Shown here: positions 46,690-60,005 of the stretch, one piece after another
Layout: every line of letters begins with the position of its first letter
Numbering within the stretch: position 1 is the first letter of the stretch
From: Trochalopteron elliotii
Lineage: Eukaryota > Chordata > Aves > Passeriformes > Leiothrichidae
Length of the DNA: 64,000 nt
Direction: 5' to 3'
NCBI GenBank assembly: GCA_024734555.1
Contig: JANPWX010000010.1
Coordinates: forward strand, 1,927,010 to 1,991,009
Notes under the pieces: model-generated
What the model was told of the DNA's origin: nothing
The model's database searches: none
The model's input: only the letters and a program-made list of their open reading frames with translations
Position numbers and translations under genes: made by a program

Positions 46690-49272
46690 CTGTGGAGCAG
46701 ATGGAAGAGCACTGAGACAACAGCACCTGGAGGCACTTCCACTGCTAACAGTGCCCAGCAATTCACCACATGGAAATCTCTGTGTGCCCCTGTGCTACTG
46801 CCAGTCCCCAGGGCTGAATTCTCCTCATCATGGACCACAATGGATTCGTGGATAAAGAAGTCCTCATTCTCTAGGACAGGCCTCCAGAGCCCTGAGGATC
46901 CATCAAGCTTTTGCCTTGCTTCCCACTCCCCAAATGCTCCACCTTGGCATTACCCTGCTGGAGAAAAGCAGCCCAGCCCTGCCCACAGACACTGCCTGTC
47001 CTCAGGTGGCTCTAAGAACTGCTGTGACACAGCACAAGGATGTGAGGTTTCACACAAGCCCAGCCACAAGGAATGCCAGCCCTGCCACGGCAGAAGGAAG
47101 CAGTAGGACCAGCCCAGCAGAGCTTGTTGGGGGGCTGTGGATCAGGGCACGACAGGGCACACTGATGCACTTTCCAACTCAGGAGGTGTAGCAACTCATC
47201 CTGGGTGGGATGGAACTAAAAGCCAGATGGCTGGGAAGGAAGGGGAATAACATGTCCAGAGAAGGAAAATGGTCTGGAACTAAAACTGAGCAAAAAGACA
47301 AGAACTAATCCCAAGTGCAACAGTGTGGCATGAAGAGAAAAAAACTAAAAACAAAACCATGAAAGACTAGATGAAAAATTCACAGTGGTACAGAAGAGGG
47401 GCAGAAATGCAAAAGTATTTGATTAAAAAAAAAGAAACCAAGAAAATGTGACTTTGAGGCAAGGAGAACTTTTCAAAAATCTGAACTATGAAGAGTGCTT
47501 CAGAGACAGGACTGAAAAGGAAAACAAAATGTGGGAAACAAACCTGTGCTCCCACAGCTCATCCTCCCTCCATCTATCAGAACCTGAAGTTCTGTCTCAG
47601 CATCCACGAAACCCACTGGCACAGCAGCTGCTCCTGCCACCACTGAGGCACTCAGGGTTATTACCAACACCTTAGACACAGATCTGCCACAGCTGCAGCC
47701 CTTCTGTCCACAGATGGCCTTCTGACTGTGAGGGCTGATCATGAGGAGGGACTGAGCATCCCAAGAGCTGTTCTTTGAAAATACCAAGTTTAGAATAATG
47801 CTAGAACTGAAAAATTGGCTCCAGTCATCTGAATTTGAGAACCAAGACAGTGGAAAGCCTTGACCTTAATTTTTGTGCTCCAGCTCCCCTCTGCCCTGTG
47901 AAACAGAAATAATATTCTGCCTTTCATTTTGTAATGAGGAAAAGAAGTATTTGCAAATTGCTGGGATATTATAGCAGTGAAAGCCATAAAAAGCCCACAA
48001 GGGATTCAATAATTCAACATTCAAAGCACAGGTTGAATAATGTGTAGTAAATGAGGCCAAAGGCTGTGCAGAACCAAAACTGCTCTCAATGGCTGCTTAT
48101 CAGGTGAGGTCTGTCCAGCCCACAGACTGAATTTCCTCAGGGAAAACAGTCCATAATCTCCTGATTTCACAGCTTACTACAATGCATAATACAATCAAAC
48201 TCAAATGCAAAGAGACTTTCAAACTTCAAATGCTTGACACTGTGTAATATTGATTTACTTCTCAGAGTAATTTTATGCAGAAAAAGCAGTTTGTTAAAAT
48301 CTAGTTTGCCTGATTAAAGTTTCAAATTCTGGGGGGGAAGAAAATGCTAATTTAAAAAATCCCCACAAAATGAAATACCAAACATACCATCCCAACTAAA
48401 ACCAACAAAAGTAAGAAGCACCTTGGTGGTCTAATAATTTAAACCTGTCAGTATCAACTGATGAGGCTGCCTTAATTTTACAGTCAATTTGAATTAAACC
48501 TTGAACTATCCTTGCATTCTTATGTAAATGGGTATTAGAAAATAAATCTATCTCCATAACACTAAAAAAAAAAAAAAAAAACCTGTTCCAACAGTTACAG
48601 CTATCAGTTAGACACAAAATCCCTTGCAAACCAGAAAATAAGATTTCAAGAATGCCCTTTCTTTCATGTTGCCTATTAATGGTTGTTACTGGGACAACAT
48701 ATCAGTTTAACTTGATGTTTATTTTCTTAATTTTACATCAACACTGTTTTATGTCCTTGCTTCAACTTCTGTCATTTATCACTTGATGAGACTGTGAAGC
48801 TGCTACAAAACAAAAAAAAAATATATTAATCTCTTACTCTTTTCCAAAATCTCTGTCCCTTCTTTGGCCTCAGGTGGAGGCAAAATTACTCCAATTACTT
48901 CTGATTATTTCATAATCAGAAAATTACCATTAATGAATCACTGTCAAAACAGAATGTAGTGTCAAATGGAATTCTGTCATGATTTAACAAGGCTCTAATA
49001 CAAGCTGTATTTTCATGATGTGGTGAGAACAAGACAGAATGTTTATTAATGTCCATATAACATCAGCATTCAGTGAAAGCTGAGCTACCACAAAGAGTGA
49101 ATTACATGGGCTGTTTTTCTTAAAGAAAATGAGGGAAAACAGACTCAGTGAACAAGAACTAAGGAACCAAACTTGCTAAATTAAACAAAATCTTTTCAGT
49201 AAATTCAAACCACATTCTCTTGGAAAACTTCTACATTCCACTGAGCAACAGAAGACCATCTCTTGCACTCAC
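46690..49272 (-). other. ZZZ3: ZZZ3 intron
   Basis: About 2.6 kb. It holds an A18 run at 48564-48581 and a slightly GC-richer stretch at about 46700-47200 without a recognisable element. Confidence 0.88.
48564..48581. repeat. A18 homopolymer run
   Basis: Eighteen consecutive A on the + strand in a ZZZ3 intron; no retroposed body was recognised next to it. Confidence 0.9.
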
Positions 49273-49407
49273 CTTAAATCCCACGTGCTGCACAAACCCA
49301 CTCTCTGCATGCATCTGTTGGAGTTTCTGCTTCTTCAATTTTTTAAACTCTAACAGTTCTTTGTATTCGGGTAACTCTCGATATGTTACTGGAATACTCT
49401 CTTCATC
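49273..49407 (-). CDS. ZZZ3: ZZZ3 coding exon (linker helix before ZZ finger)
   Basis: A 135 bp exon (45 codons, phase 0 to 0) between CTTGAACAG and GTGAGT. It encodes [20 protein letters not shown] then [20 protein letters not shown] and HVGFK. A Leu/Lys-rich amphipathic helix (residues 12-32 of the exon) leads directly into the ZZ finger. Matches the ZZZ3 segment '[20 protein letters not shown]'. Confidence 0.97.
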
Positions 49408-52203
49408 CTGTTCAAGGTAAAAAACCCCAGAAAAGTCTTACTGTAGGAATACAGTAACTAGTAAGACATGTATTTGTTCCATAAATCACTATGTATGATT
49501 AACAGTGTTTAAGAAAATGACAGCAATATATTTTAACATACTGGAAAAATATTTTTGGAACCCTAACGGCCATACCATTAACCTCTCACCTTTACTAGTA
49601 AGAATAAAATGCACTGAAAGAGTAGAACTTTCAGAGTTATCCAACTCCCTTTATCCCTTCACTGTCTCTTAACAGCTTATAAAAAACAGACTGCTATTTT
49701 TTCATAAATTATGAAGCAGTTTGTCTCCCTACAGACCCAGTGCAGACATCTTTGCCAGAGAGGTACTACAAATACAGGTTCTCTTTTTTTCAAAGACCTG
49801 AGAGTTCTGGTTTTTTCTCACAGTTTCCTTCAATAAAGGCTGAGGATCTGTTAGGAAAGGACAGAAGCTCTAATTCTAGTTCAGATGCTAATTTCAAGGT
49901 GATTTTATTGTAGCTGTAGTTGGTAGATGCCACCTGCATTCAAAGATGACAGGTCTTTACTGATGTAGAGCAGTTTTCAAATCCTACACTGACAGGAACC
50001 TTCAGGTAGGGAAAACAACTAAAACTAGAAGATAGTGATTAAAATTCTTCTAATGTAGCCTGAATGTGTAATTTCCATTTCCTTTTATGAATCTGTGAAG
50101 ATTGAAGATTCTGTATTATTTAGTATGTTTATTAAAGCAAGTGAGGGAAAGAGGCTTTACTACATTTCTGAAAGGCCTTATCAATTATTTAATTGCAATT
50201 ATGAACCTAGATAAAGGACTAGACTGCAAACTATCAGAAAAGTTATGGTTAAATGACACAATTCAGTTGTGTAGTGATAAGCTACGTTCTCTTTATTATA
50301 AAACAGGGATTCACCTTCTGTGCAAATATCAAAAATTTTTCTGAGGAAAAACTGCCCATCACAAAATAACTGTATACTGAATAAAGCTTTAATAGCTCTC
50401 TGTGTGGACAATTCATTCTGGAATAGTCGATAGCTGTGTTCTAGAATAATAAGATTACTGACAAAATTAAGAAATTGTAGCTGAAAATTAAGTTAACTCT
50501 GTTAGGAATAGTGGGTCTTCATTTGAAAATAATTATACCAAAATATAATTTTTCAGGAATAGTTATGACTGGCAATAATCAGGCAATTTTTTTTTGTCTT
50601 TACACAGGAAAAACGTGGTAATTCCACTGTGAAATCCAGGAAAACCTGATTTTCCTGCTACACTGCTTTTCTTCTGCTAAATGACACAAAGTGTTTTTCT
50701 CCAAGACAGCGACTGTCACTGTGAGATCTGACTTTTAACACTAGAACAGAATCGTGTACATTCATTTTGAATACAGTTTACAACCCCTTTTCACTTCCAA
50801 ACTGCTATTATTTTGCACTGATAGTGGGGATCTTTTTGGTAACTGAGCTCCTCTCTGTCTTTCTACCTTACTGGAAGCCAGAACTGAATCTATCTGGAAA
50901 TGTTACTCTAGTGAAGGAAAAAAAGATTAGGCCAAATTAAAAAAAAAGTCTCTGTGTGCGTGTGTGGCACATGACCACTATTATCACTGCAAAAATGTGA
51001 AACTCAAACTTCTGTCTTTATAAAAATAAATCCCAGTTGGTTTATGGTGCCCACATTAATTATGACTTGAGGCACCATGGCAAAACCAAAATGTTTCAGA
51101 AAACTGTTCAGAACAATTAGAAAATATGTATTTAAAAACAATACAGAACAAAAGCATGTTAACTCAAAACCAGCTGCATTGCATCTCTGCATTTTGCTTT
51201 CCAGGCCTTTTAAGATTCTTATTGGAATATGCAAAGTTATCAGGAATGTCTGTGGATGAGCTGAAAGACCATCACAGAGAGAATACAGAACATGAGTAAA
51301 GATGGGATTTAAGACTGGAAGATAAGCAAATGTTATAATTAAGGAAGACTATGCAATGCAGGTAAAAAAAGTCAGTAAAGAAAATGAATGGACTTATAGT
51401 GGGTGGCCTCAATACTTGTGTTATGCAACAAGGTTTTCACACACAAGATGTCACTAGGCTCACAAAAAAAAAAAAAAAAAGAAAAAACCACCAGAATTAA
51501 ACCACAGTGATTCACAGCAGCTGTGAAACTTGCCCAGCTCCCAAGCAGTTAGGATATAGTCCCTCTACAATTCTGTATAGAAATGGGAACAACATATGTC
51601 TAAATTCTTGTTGTATTATTGCATGGGATAAAATAGGAAAGTAGCACACTCCATGATGTAGCAATTCACTGGGTTAGGATGTCTACTAGAATTTGCCTCT
51701 AAGAATACATAAATATGCTTGTTGATTGACAATTCACTCAGTTCACACTTTGAAGTGGATTTTACAAAATTCATCATTAATTCAGCCAGTGGAAGATAAA
51801 AAAACCCAATGATGCCAAGAACATTTGAATTTTACCAGGGCTCTATGTAACCTTTCTAAAACACATCTTTAACCAGAATCCCAACTATATCATCTACATG
51901 ATTTTCAAACCTCTCTTATGCCAGATCACTTACTAAAAATATGCAACTAAAACTTCTTCGAGATATTTCAGGACAAAACTGTTCATTACTTACAGACTTC
52001 CTTCCTGATTTGGTCTAAATTCTTTGCTGTTGGAGGCTGTTATATTAATGATGTATTTATAATTCAAAATGGCTCACAAACCTTATTACAATTCAATACT
52101 TCCTTGATGGTATTAAATGGTGAAGATGCCTAATCCTCTAAACACTAAACAAGGTCGAAGTGACAGCAAGCAAGACATTCTCTGACTGATTTAAATGACA
52201 TAC
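49408..52203 (-). other. ZZZ3: ZZZ3 intron
   Basis: About 2.8 kb of AT-rich sequence with an A17 run at 51464-51480. No transposon or RNA gene was recognised. Confidence 0.88.
51464..51480. repeat. A17 homopolymer run
   Basis: Seventeen consecutive A on the + strand in a ZZZ3 intron, followed by GAAAAAACC. Confidence 0.9.
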
Positions 52204-52356
52204 CGATACTTCCTCTTCTGCTGCAGTATCCATATGGCTGTGAAAACTGCATCTGTCATCATCTTCATCCATATAAACTGGAGGTTCATGAGATGTCATG
52301 AAAGTTGAAGGTTTGAAAAGATGTTTATTTAAAGGATGTTGCCGTCTACTTGATGA
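52204..52356 (-). CDS. ZZZ3: ZZZ3 coding exon (acidic linker after SANT)
   Basis: A 153 bp exon (51 codons, phase 0 to 0) between CACTGTAG and GTATGT. It encodes [20 protein letters not shown] then [20 protein letters not shown] and [11 protein letters not shown]. Matches the ZZZ3 segment '[20 protein letters not shown]' that follows the SANT domain. The acidic MDEDDD run and the serine-rich start suggest a flexible, possibly phosphorylated linker. Confidence 0.97.
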
Positions 52357-55300
52357 CTACAGTGAAAAAATGGTATATATTTAAAAACATTCCTTGGCTA
52401 TTATTTAAATAATCCTCATTGATAAAACTTTGCCTGGAATTTGTTCTTTTGTGCTAATTAATCTATGATGTTTCCAATTACTTATATCTCTGTATCATGG
52501 CCTCCCGATGCTGGAGTTCTCCCCCAGAACAGGTGGAATCCAACGAGCAGTGCAATACTTTGGTAAAAATGCAGCAAGAGAGAGCCCTCACCATAAACCC
52601 CTGACCATCTAAATAGGTGATAGCAAGAGTAAAACAGAAAGTAAGGCTGCTATAATTTTGGAGACTGAGGACTAAAGAGCAAAAATATAAAAAACCTTCC
52701 AGCGGTGTATGAGACAAAGCAAGGAAGTAATTTTGCACAGGTCCAAGAGCCAAAAGGTTCATGCTTGACACTTATCAACTTCTTATATTTGTGCTTTAGA
52801 AAAAAACCCAAGTCTAGACCTATTGTCCTGGTGCAGGAAAGATAAAGCAATTCATTACAATAAAAAAAGGAGTTTAAGAGTTAGAAAGAACTGCTCTCTA
52901 AAGGTTTTCATTGCCACTGCATGAAAAAGGAACCTAAAAAATATTAGATGAAATAAATTACTCCATTATTGCACATCTAGAAACTTTCAACTTTAATGCT
53001 GTCTGAAGGTGTAGAATGCATGCCAGTTTTAAAAGAGGTTACTTAAAGGCACTCAGCCCCCATCACTTATTCCCCAGTGAGAGAATGTTAAATACCAAAA
53101 AGAAGAATTTGGGGTGAATGAAACTGACTCAACCCCTTACTTAGCTACTTTCCAGACCAGCATTTTGACATTTAATGTCAAAACTTACATTCCTTAACTT
53201 AAAAAAACCCTACAGTGTGAATGAAAAAAGTAAGCATGAAAAATGTTTTCTCTAACAATCATAAAAGAGAGGATTGTTTTACACAGTGTCTAGCTGCTCA
53301 CAGAGCTAAAGCAAAAGGAATACATTCAATAGTTAGTACTTTTTCCTTTTTTAGCAAGAGCTTTTATCCCAAAAGGTTCCTGTATCAGTATCAAAACTGT
53401 AATATTACAGTACAACCCTTTATCTCTAAAGAGGGATTCAATCTCTACAGAGGAATGTAGCCTTATTTTACAGTTGTGCATGGTTTAAAAAGTGAAGGCA
53501 CAGAAAACACAAATGATTTACATGGAATGCATCTAGGCAGACAGAAGTACCAGGAGGAATTGAATTTAGCTCTGTTTGGTCTTAATGGAAGAGATGAATT
53601 TTGTAGTAAGACTGGAAGGTGGTACCTCTGATGTGCAGAGCTACTACAGTGCAAAAAGGAAAAGAATTTCTCTAAGACTAGTGTACTATACCTATCGTAT
53701 TGAATTTTTCCACTGTCTGTCTTATAATCACCAGCTATCTGTGTTTTGGTGCTTTTATGGTTTCCCTTGAGATTTCAAACCTCTCTAAAATAGCTCCATG
53801 TATAGATGGTATTTCAGCCTGAGCTGACAATGATTTACATTTTCTGTTACCAGAAAACAGATCTGCATTCAATACTAGATCTGGGGTCAGGAAAGGAAAA
53901 CTGTGCCTATGCTTATGCAGCAGCACTGCCATGCATAACAGTGTTGTGACCTACAAATTGAACTGAGGATCTGAATTCTCTTCCTTTGGTGAACAATGAA
54001 CTAAAATACTACTTAAAAGCAGACAGTTAAAGATCATGTTCCCTGTGGGAAATATATCTCTAGATTAAGCTTAAAAGCAGATGCACTGATGATATTATAT
54101 AAGGATTAAATTGAAAATGATAAGCCATAACTGAAGAACTGAATACTAGAGTCCTAAATCTCTGATCCAGTTTTATTTTCACCAGCAGTAGGTAATGGTT
54201 ATACAGGAAAAGAAACTGATACATTCTGCTTAATTTCCTGTATCATTAGTTAGAGGAGACATATGTCATATGAGTAGATATACAAGGTAACTTCAGAAGA
54301 TGTTCAAAAACTGAACAGGCTTCTAACCTCTCCAGTAAAAAAGCATGCTGAAAAATCCCCATGGAGAAATGCAAGTATTTTCTCGTGAAGCATCCCCTTT
54401 GACACGAATCTTTCCATTAAATATATCTATGTTTCTTATTTTCCCATAGGTATGTGCTTTAAGTATTAGCATCCAGTTTTCATACTTCTATTGCAGGCAA
54501 TAAAGCAGACACACTGCAGTTACAGTTACTCAATATCAAAAGTAGGACAGGCATGACCCAGGCTTCCAACAGCCCTTGCATTTCCTTTCTGCCACGTTTT
54601 ATCTCCACTGCAGACCTGGGAGTAACTAACCTGGTATGGTGCTGTCAATCTGTGCTCTAAGCAGACAGCTCTATTAACAGGCTGAGAGCTCAATTTCTCC
54701 ACATACACTATTTGTTTCACTTTTTCATCTGCTGTATTTCTTACACAGGATAAAATTATAACACAGGAATGCTGCTTAATACAAATCAGGGCAGAACGAC
54801 CTTACTCGTCACATTGCAAAAACACTTACTTATCACACTGCAAAAACTGACCTAAGTATTCAATATGTTCTAGACAGAAGTCTAAGAAAAATCTGTATGA
54901 TGGGACCATTAGTCTTGCAATATGAGATTGTTATGAATTTTATAGTTTCACTCTTGATTATACTGGGTTTGTCTACAGTGTGACCACTGTTCAAATTAGT
55001 GAAAAATACAGTTAAAATGTCCCACATCAACTGATTAAGTGCTCCCACTGTTTATCAAATACAGTGATCTGCTGCCTGACAGCATTACACACATTCTGTA
55101 ATGATGGTCTTTCCAAAGAAAATTAACAGGAACGAACAAAAGGTGTGACCAAGGTAATTGTAAGTGGTAGAGTGACATAAAGAACTCAAACAATTTTAAT
55201 TTCCAATGCCTGTTGAAATCAGCCACATAGTATTATTGTACTACAGAAATCAGCCCCAACTGTGTAAATAATTTGGAATTCTGACAGATGAATCTCCGCA

Positions 55301-56410
55301 GCATTTAAGGTATCACTGCTTCCAGCTGGTTTTTTGGTTCTTCTGCCAGAAAGCACTTTTCCAATAGACAAGGTGGCAGACAGTCATGTCTGCACCCTCC
55401 CTGCCTCTGTTAACAGAGCACAATAGTAGATTAAAACCCTTGTGAAAGTAAAATGGTATTACCATGATGGATGGCAAACTGGAAAGACTCCAATACAAGC
55501 ACTTATTATTCACAGCAACTTCAGAGAATACCAGGAGACAACTAAGGGGGTGTAACACTTTAAATCATTACACACAAACTGTGGTAGGTCTTTGTATCAA
55601 CCCATGGACAGTAACTTTTGTTGCCAACCTTTCAAAGAAATCTGCAAGTCTGCCTTTTTGTAGAATCAATGGAAAGTTTACTCTATTATTTATCAGAAAA
55701 CATCATGGACACCTGGATGCAGAGCAGTAATGCTACTCCACAAAACGCCACTGTAAGGGGTAAAAACAACCAAACCCAACAAATAAAACTCCCGTGAAAC
55801 CTGAGACTGTCCTCTTTCACTGTCTACAGAACTCATTACTACCCAACAGCACCTTAAAGATTGTTTAAATCAAAATATGTGACTGATCTGCACAGAAATT
55901 TAGTTGTTGCTTTTGTAAATTAAGATTTTTTGGGACCATATTTTTTTCTCATCCATTCCAAGATCAGAAAGGCACTGTATTTTAATGGAAATTTCAGTCT
56001 TAAGCTTATGCTTGAACTAATTCAGCATGCTCAGGTATACATAATTTTCTGTGGTTTTATTAATTAGAAGATTATTGTACAATATGAATTATAGGGCTCC
56101 TTATCTTCTTCCAGCAGGGTTTTCATTAACACTTCCTGATCAGTTATAGCAAGCTTACAAATGAGGAAGAAGTACCCCAAGACCATCATTCTACCCTGCC
56201 AGTTCAGCCTGCAATCTGAACACTTCACATCCCCAAGAGCTGTCAATGTGAAACCAGAATTAACATCCAATTCACTCCACAGTGCTACTGGCACAAGAAA
56301 AAGATTAGTTCACTAAGTAACTTTATTCATCTATTAAAAGTATTATTGATTCCAACTCGAGCTGCACACAAATGCAAACAGAAACACAAGATTATGTAAC
56401 ATTGTCTCAC
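52357..56410 (-). other. ZZZ3: ZZZ3 intron
   Basis: About 4.1 kb of AT-rich sequence. It contains a 24-bp-period imperfect tandem duplication at 54801-54847. Nothing else was recognised. Confidence 0.88.
54801..54847. repeat. Two-copy imperfect tandem duplication, 24-bp period
   Basis: CTTACTCGTCACATTGCAAA.. followed by CTTACTTATCACACTGCAAA..; 20 of 23 positions agree. A local duplication within a ZZZ3 intron. Confidence 0.75.
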
Positions 56411-56506
56411 CTTTTTGGAATATAAATATAAGTTTGGTGTTCTTCCTGGAACTGGAATACCAGCTTTAGTCAGTTTAATAAAATATTTCTGCACTCTACT
56501 GGCAAC
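56411..56506 (-). CDS. ZZZ3: ZZZ3 coding exon (end of SANT/Myb domain)
   Basis: A 96 bp exon (32 codons, phase 0 to 0) between TTTTCTAG and GTGAGA. It encodes [20 protein letters not shown] then [24 protein letters not shown] is the recognition-helix end of the Myb/SANT fold and is essentially as in mammals. Confidence 0.98.
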
Positions 56507-57493
56507 CTAGAAAAAAAACAACATGCAACAACTCAATGTCAAATGAAATGTAACTGGTCTTCTCTCCAAAGTTTTGCCAGGATTTCTATATTGGTTCAGA
56601 ATATCAGGAAAAAAATTCTGTGGATTCTACTTTGTGACTCTCTAACTGGTACTTTGCTTGCAGTGCTGCATTTGAACTAATTCCAGATGCATTGACAGCT
56701 TTCAGAGAAAAAAATTACCCTTCTTTAAACATATGCAGAAGACCTTGCAAAAATTGTGATAGAAAGAACTTTAGCAGTTTGCTTCTTGCTGCAGCTAAAC
56801 TCATTCTTAACAATGCCAGATACGTTATCCATAGTTAGCACACAGAAAGTAGGTCTCCATTTATGAAATAAGTAAGCATGTCTATTTTTTGAGATGTGGA
56901 GAAATATAGATATGAGCAGAAATGAGGTAATCCAGTATACTGAAGTACTTAATTATATTTTTAACTGAAAGCATACAAATGAAATAAAAGAAATTAAAAT
57001 ACTGTAAGCACAGAACTTCAACATTTTTTACTTCTGGTCAAAATGAAGAAATTCTGTCATTTTAGGAGAAAAATTCCAGCAAGTCAGATGCAGAAGTACT
57101 TGGTGTCTTCTCACCTGTGTCCTTCTTCAGTCTGTGACATTTACATGTCTGCCCCTTGTGCAGTACTGAGGTGCAGGAAATTCTGCACTACAGTGTAACT
57201 CAGTCTGAGCACAACTGGTGTCACTACACTTGCTGTACACAATTAAATTCATGCTGTCGAGATCTAATGAACAATTAGGCTTGGCAACCTCGCCATGGGC
57301 TTTGGGGCACATTTAACATTCTGTATTTGAGAACCAGTGCAAGAGTCACATTGTTATTGGTGAAATGCAGGCCCTGCTGTTACATTCTTAAGACAAAGTG
57401 ATTACTAAAAATACACTGAATTTTCTTTACTGATATTTAAAAAAAAATAAAGTGAAGATAAGGGATTACTTCTCAAAATGTTTTACATGTTAC
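56507..57493 (-). other. ZZZ3: ZZZ3 intron
   Basis: About 1 kb of AT-rich sequence splitting the SANT domain; nothing else was recognised. Confidence 0.92.
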
Positions 57494-57595
57494 CTGCTTT
57501 GCTGTTCTATTTCCCAGTTCATCTGCTATCTTCTGCCACCGTCGGGACTCGACCTCCTCTGGTGGATACTTCAAAAGCAACTGCTCGAGCTTTTT
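57494..57595 (-). CDS. ZZZ3: ZZZ3 coding exon (SANT/Myb domain core)
   Basis: A 102 bp exon (34 codons, phase 0 to 0) between TGATTTAG and GTAACA. It encodes [20 protein letters not shown] then [32 protein letters not shown] is the Myb/SANT signature with its core tryptophan. It holds several CpG in codons, unlike the flanking introns. Confidence 0.98.
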
Positions 57596-57767
57596 CTAAA
57601 TCAACAGCAACAAGGAATAAATACATTTTTCCTAGTACAGTTATGAGTTGTCAAATATCTAAATACACGTGACTCTGATCTCCCAAGTGCTCTAAACACT
57701 ATTACACAATCTGCTTTTATGCCCATGTATGTTGCCACAGCTACAAAATGGAAGAGTTTCCTGTTAC

Positions 57768-57839
57768 CTGTTCCTCTACCGTCCACAGCTGGTTAAAAGT
57801 TTCAGGTTTGGTCTCATCGCAAAGTCGCCCTCTTATCAT
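57768..57839 (-). CDS. ZZZ3: ZZZ3 coding exon (SANT/Myb start)
   Basis: A 72 bp exon (24 codons, phase 0 to 0) between TTTGAGCAG and GTAACA, 172 bp above the next exon. It encodes [20 protein letters not shown] then [11 protein letters not shown] is the first helix of the SANT domain. Confidence 0.97.
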
Positions 57840-58136
57840 CTGCTCAAATACAGGACATAAAAGGGAATATGTGTTTAGAAAAACTATAGGTAGGATAATT
57901 GATTTGAACCCTCTTCCTACTTAAGTTAAACCAAAACCAAACCAAAGCATGAGACTTCAAAAGAAAATTTGCCTAAACCAAGTTTAGTTCTGGGATTTGA
58001 GTACAGGAATGGCATGTCATCATCAACATGAACATTTGAAATAACAGTTAAGATATTCACATTCCTTACTTAGAAGAGGAATAAAAAATTCAAAATTTCT
58101 ATTTTGTAGGTTTTTTCCTTCCTTTTGAACAGTTAC

Positions 58137-58255
58137 CTGTGGACGACTGTTTGTGGAACCTTCTGGACCATCGCTTAAAGGCAAGACAGAGTATGAAATA
58201 GACTCTCCATCCTTCTTGGGATCCAAAGGACTTTTTGGTCTTGCAGGGATACCTA
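58137..58255 (-). CDS. ZZZ3: ZZZ3 coding exon (Pro/Ser-rich segment before SANT)
   Basis: A 119 bp exon, phase 1 to 0, between TGCTTACAG and GTAACT. It completes a Val and encodes [20 protein letters not shown] then [19 protein letters not shown]. Matches ZZZ3 '[16 protein letters not shown]'. SP motifs and many Ser suggest a flexible phosphorylated region. Confidence 0.97.
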
Positions 58256-58336
58256 CTGTAAGCAACACAAAGGAAGAATTATTGAACTTCCACACTGGTC
58301 ATTTCTTTCTTGTAACATATGCCCACTTTCTTTTAC

Positions 58337-58484
58337 CTTTGTCAAAAATCAGCTTCACTCTCCTACTGTTACGTTTTCGGTTCTTGAATTCCCTCTCAAA
58401 GTTTCCAAGGCTAGTGGTGTATTGGTCCCAGGCAATCTCAGGGAGCTGAACAACTCTCTGAGGAAATGGAAGACCCATATCAAC
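58337..58484 (-). CDS. ZZZ3: ZZZ3 coding exon (basic/helical segment)
   Basis: A 148 bp exon, phase 0 to 1, between TTTTTTCAG and GTAAAA. It encodes [20 protein letters not shown] then [20 protein letters not shown] and RRVKLIFDK. The [10 protein letters not shown] run is a likely nuclear localisation signal. Only an 81 bp intron separates it from the following exon, the shortest in the window. Confidence 0.97.
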
Positions 58485-59866
58485 CTGAAAAAATAAGAAA
58501 GAAAAGTAAAAAGCAGTATTTAATGCAATCCCCTTATTTCCAAGCCAAACCTACAAATACTGAAATGCTCCAAAACCCAATGCTGCTTTTTATTTGACAG
58601 GAAGAATGGAAAACCAGAATTTCTGAAGTGCCATGCAGCACAGTTTTTTTAAAGAGAAGGTGAGAATCTTTTAAGAATTATACACAACAGTGCATATAAA
58701 ATATGCAGCGGCACGGTCAATGATGGCTTATTGAGCATGAAACTTTGAAGTGTGCATTTCACAGCTGAAATTGGATGTTTGACACTTCAATAACCTGCTT
58801 CTGACTGTCCTTTATTAAACACACCATTAGCTCAGGATGTGTACCTTTCTTAACCCAGGAACTCAAAAGATTCAGACTTCCATCACCTGATACCTTGACT
58901 CCCCCCATGAGAGAAATCCATGCGTATTTTGCACAGATTTTGCTGTCTTCTGCCTAGAACAAAAGTGTTGTAAAGCTCACCTCTTTATTTAAAGGTCAAC
59001 TTCAAGACTACCACTCCTTTGCTCCTTTTTGGACAAAAATACACCAGAGTACTTCAAACTGTCATTAGTATTTCTCCATAAAATGACTATCAAATGCAAC
59101 ACTCTTACATCATGTATGCTATTAACTCATCTCAAAACTTAAAAGAAAGACAACTACTGAAACCAAGGGGCTTACATGTGACCTAGGTGTCTAAAAACCT
59201 AGGAAAAGAGAACCATAGCTTCACTCTTCACTGAAAATACATGTAGCTGTCCCACTAGAAGGTAACTGTGTTTGCCAGTGGTAGATGCCTCAGTGATACA
59301 GGATTCAAGCTGAAAACATTTTTTCAGTATTCCTCCTACCACATGTTTTTTTAAAGCTTGAAAAGAAAATGTTTCCTACAGAAATGGATTCTCCTCTATT
59401 GGACAATATTCTATTCTGTTATGTGTAACTCAGGTATGTTTTCTAGTGTTCACTTTGGGTTTGGAATACAGACTACATTTCCTGCTCTTCAAACATACCC
59501 TACCAAATTCACTCAAAGCACAACATTCCACTTCTCAAATGAGAAAGATCAGAATTTTTTGATCTGATACTTCCAGTCACCTAGACTTCAAGTTGTCTTA
59601 AAATACCTACACTATAATTAGAAATTTGACAAGTACATTTTTACATACACACACACAAAAAAGGAAGCATATCTGATAAAATCATTGAAGACCTATGTCT
59701 TACAGATCTAGTAAGAAAGCAAAGATTTTTGCTCAGCAGTGAAAAGATTTTAAGCTCATAATTTTTATGCAAGTATATACATCTATTCTTCAATTTCTAT
59801 AGACGCTGAATTACTAGTTATTAAAAAAAATTCCAAGTAAGACTTAGGAAAAGTCCACAGAAATAC
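58485..59866 (-). other. ZZZ3: ZZZ3 intron
   Basis: About 1.4 kb of AT-rich sequence; nothing else was recognised. Confidence 0.92.
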
Positions 59867-60005
59867 CTTCTTCTGGAGTCTTTCCACAAATCCAATAGGA
59901 TCTTTCAGTGCTTCTCTCTGGTGTCTGCCTAAACTTTCAAGGTCTTGAACTGCTTGAGTACGTTGAGCCTCGAGTACAGCAATCGTCTGTAACAGTCTCT
60001 GATAA
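59867..60005 (-). CDS. ZZZ3: ZZZ3 coding exon (coiled-coil segment)
   Basis: A 139 bp exon, phase 2 to 0, between CTCTGTAG and GTATTT. It encodes [20 protein letters not shown] then [20 protein letters not shown] and ERLQKK. The heptad-like spacing of Leu/Ile/Val suggests a coiled coil, a possible contact with other ATAC subunits. Matches ZZZ3 '[20 protein letters not shown]'. Confidence 0.97.

Noticed and set aside
46645..47106. 153-codon + open frame
   Set aside because: It lies antisense to the ZZ finger exon of ZZZ3 and its own peptide matches nothing; a shadow frame in a mildly GC-rich intron.
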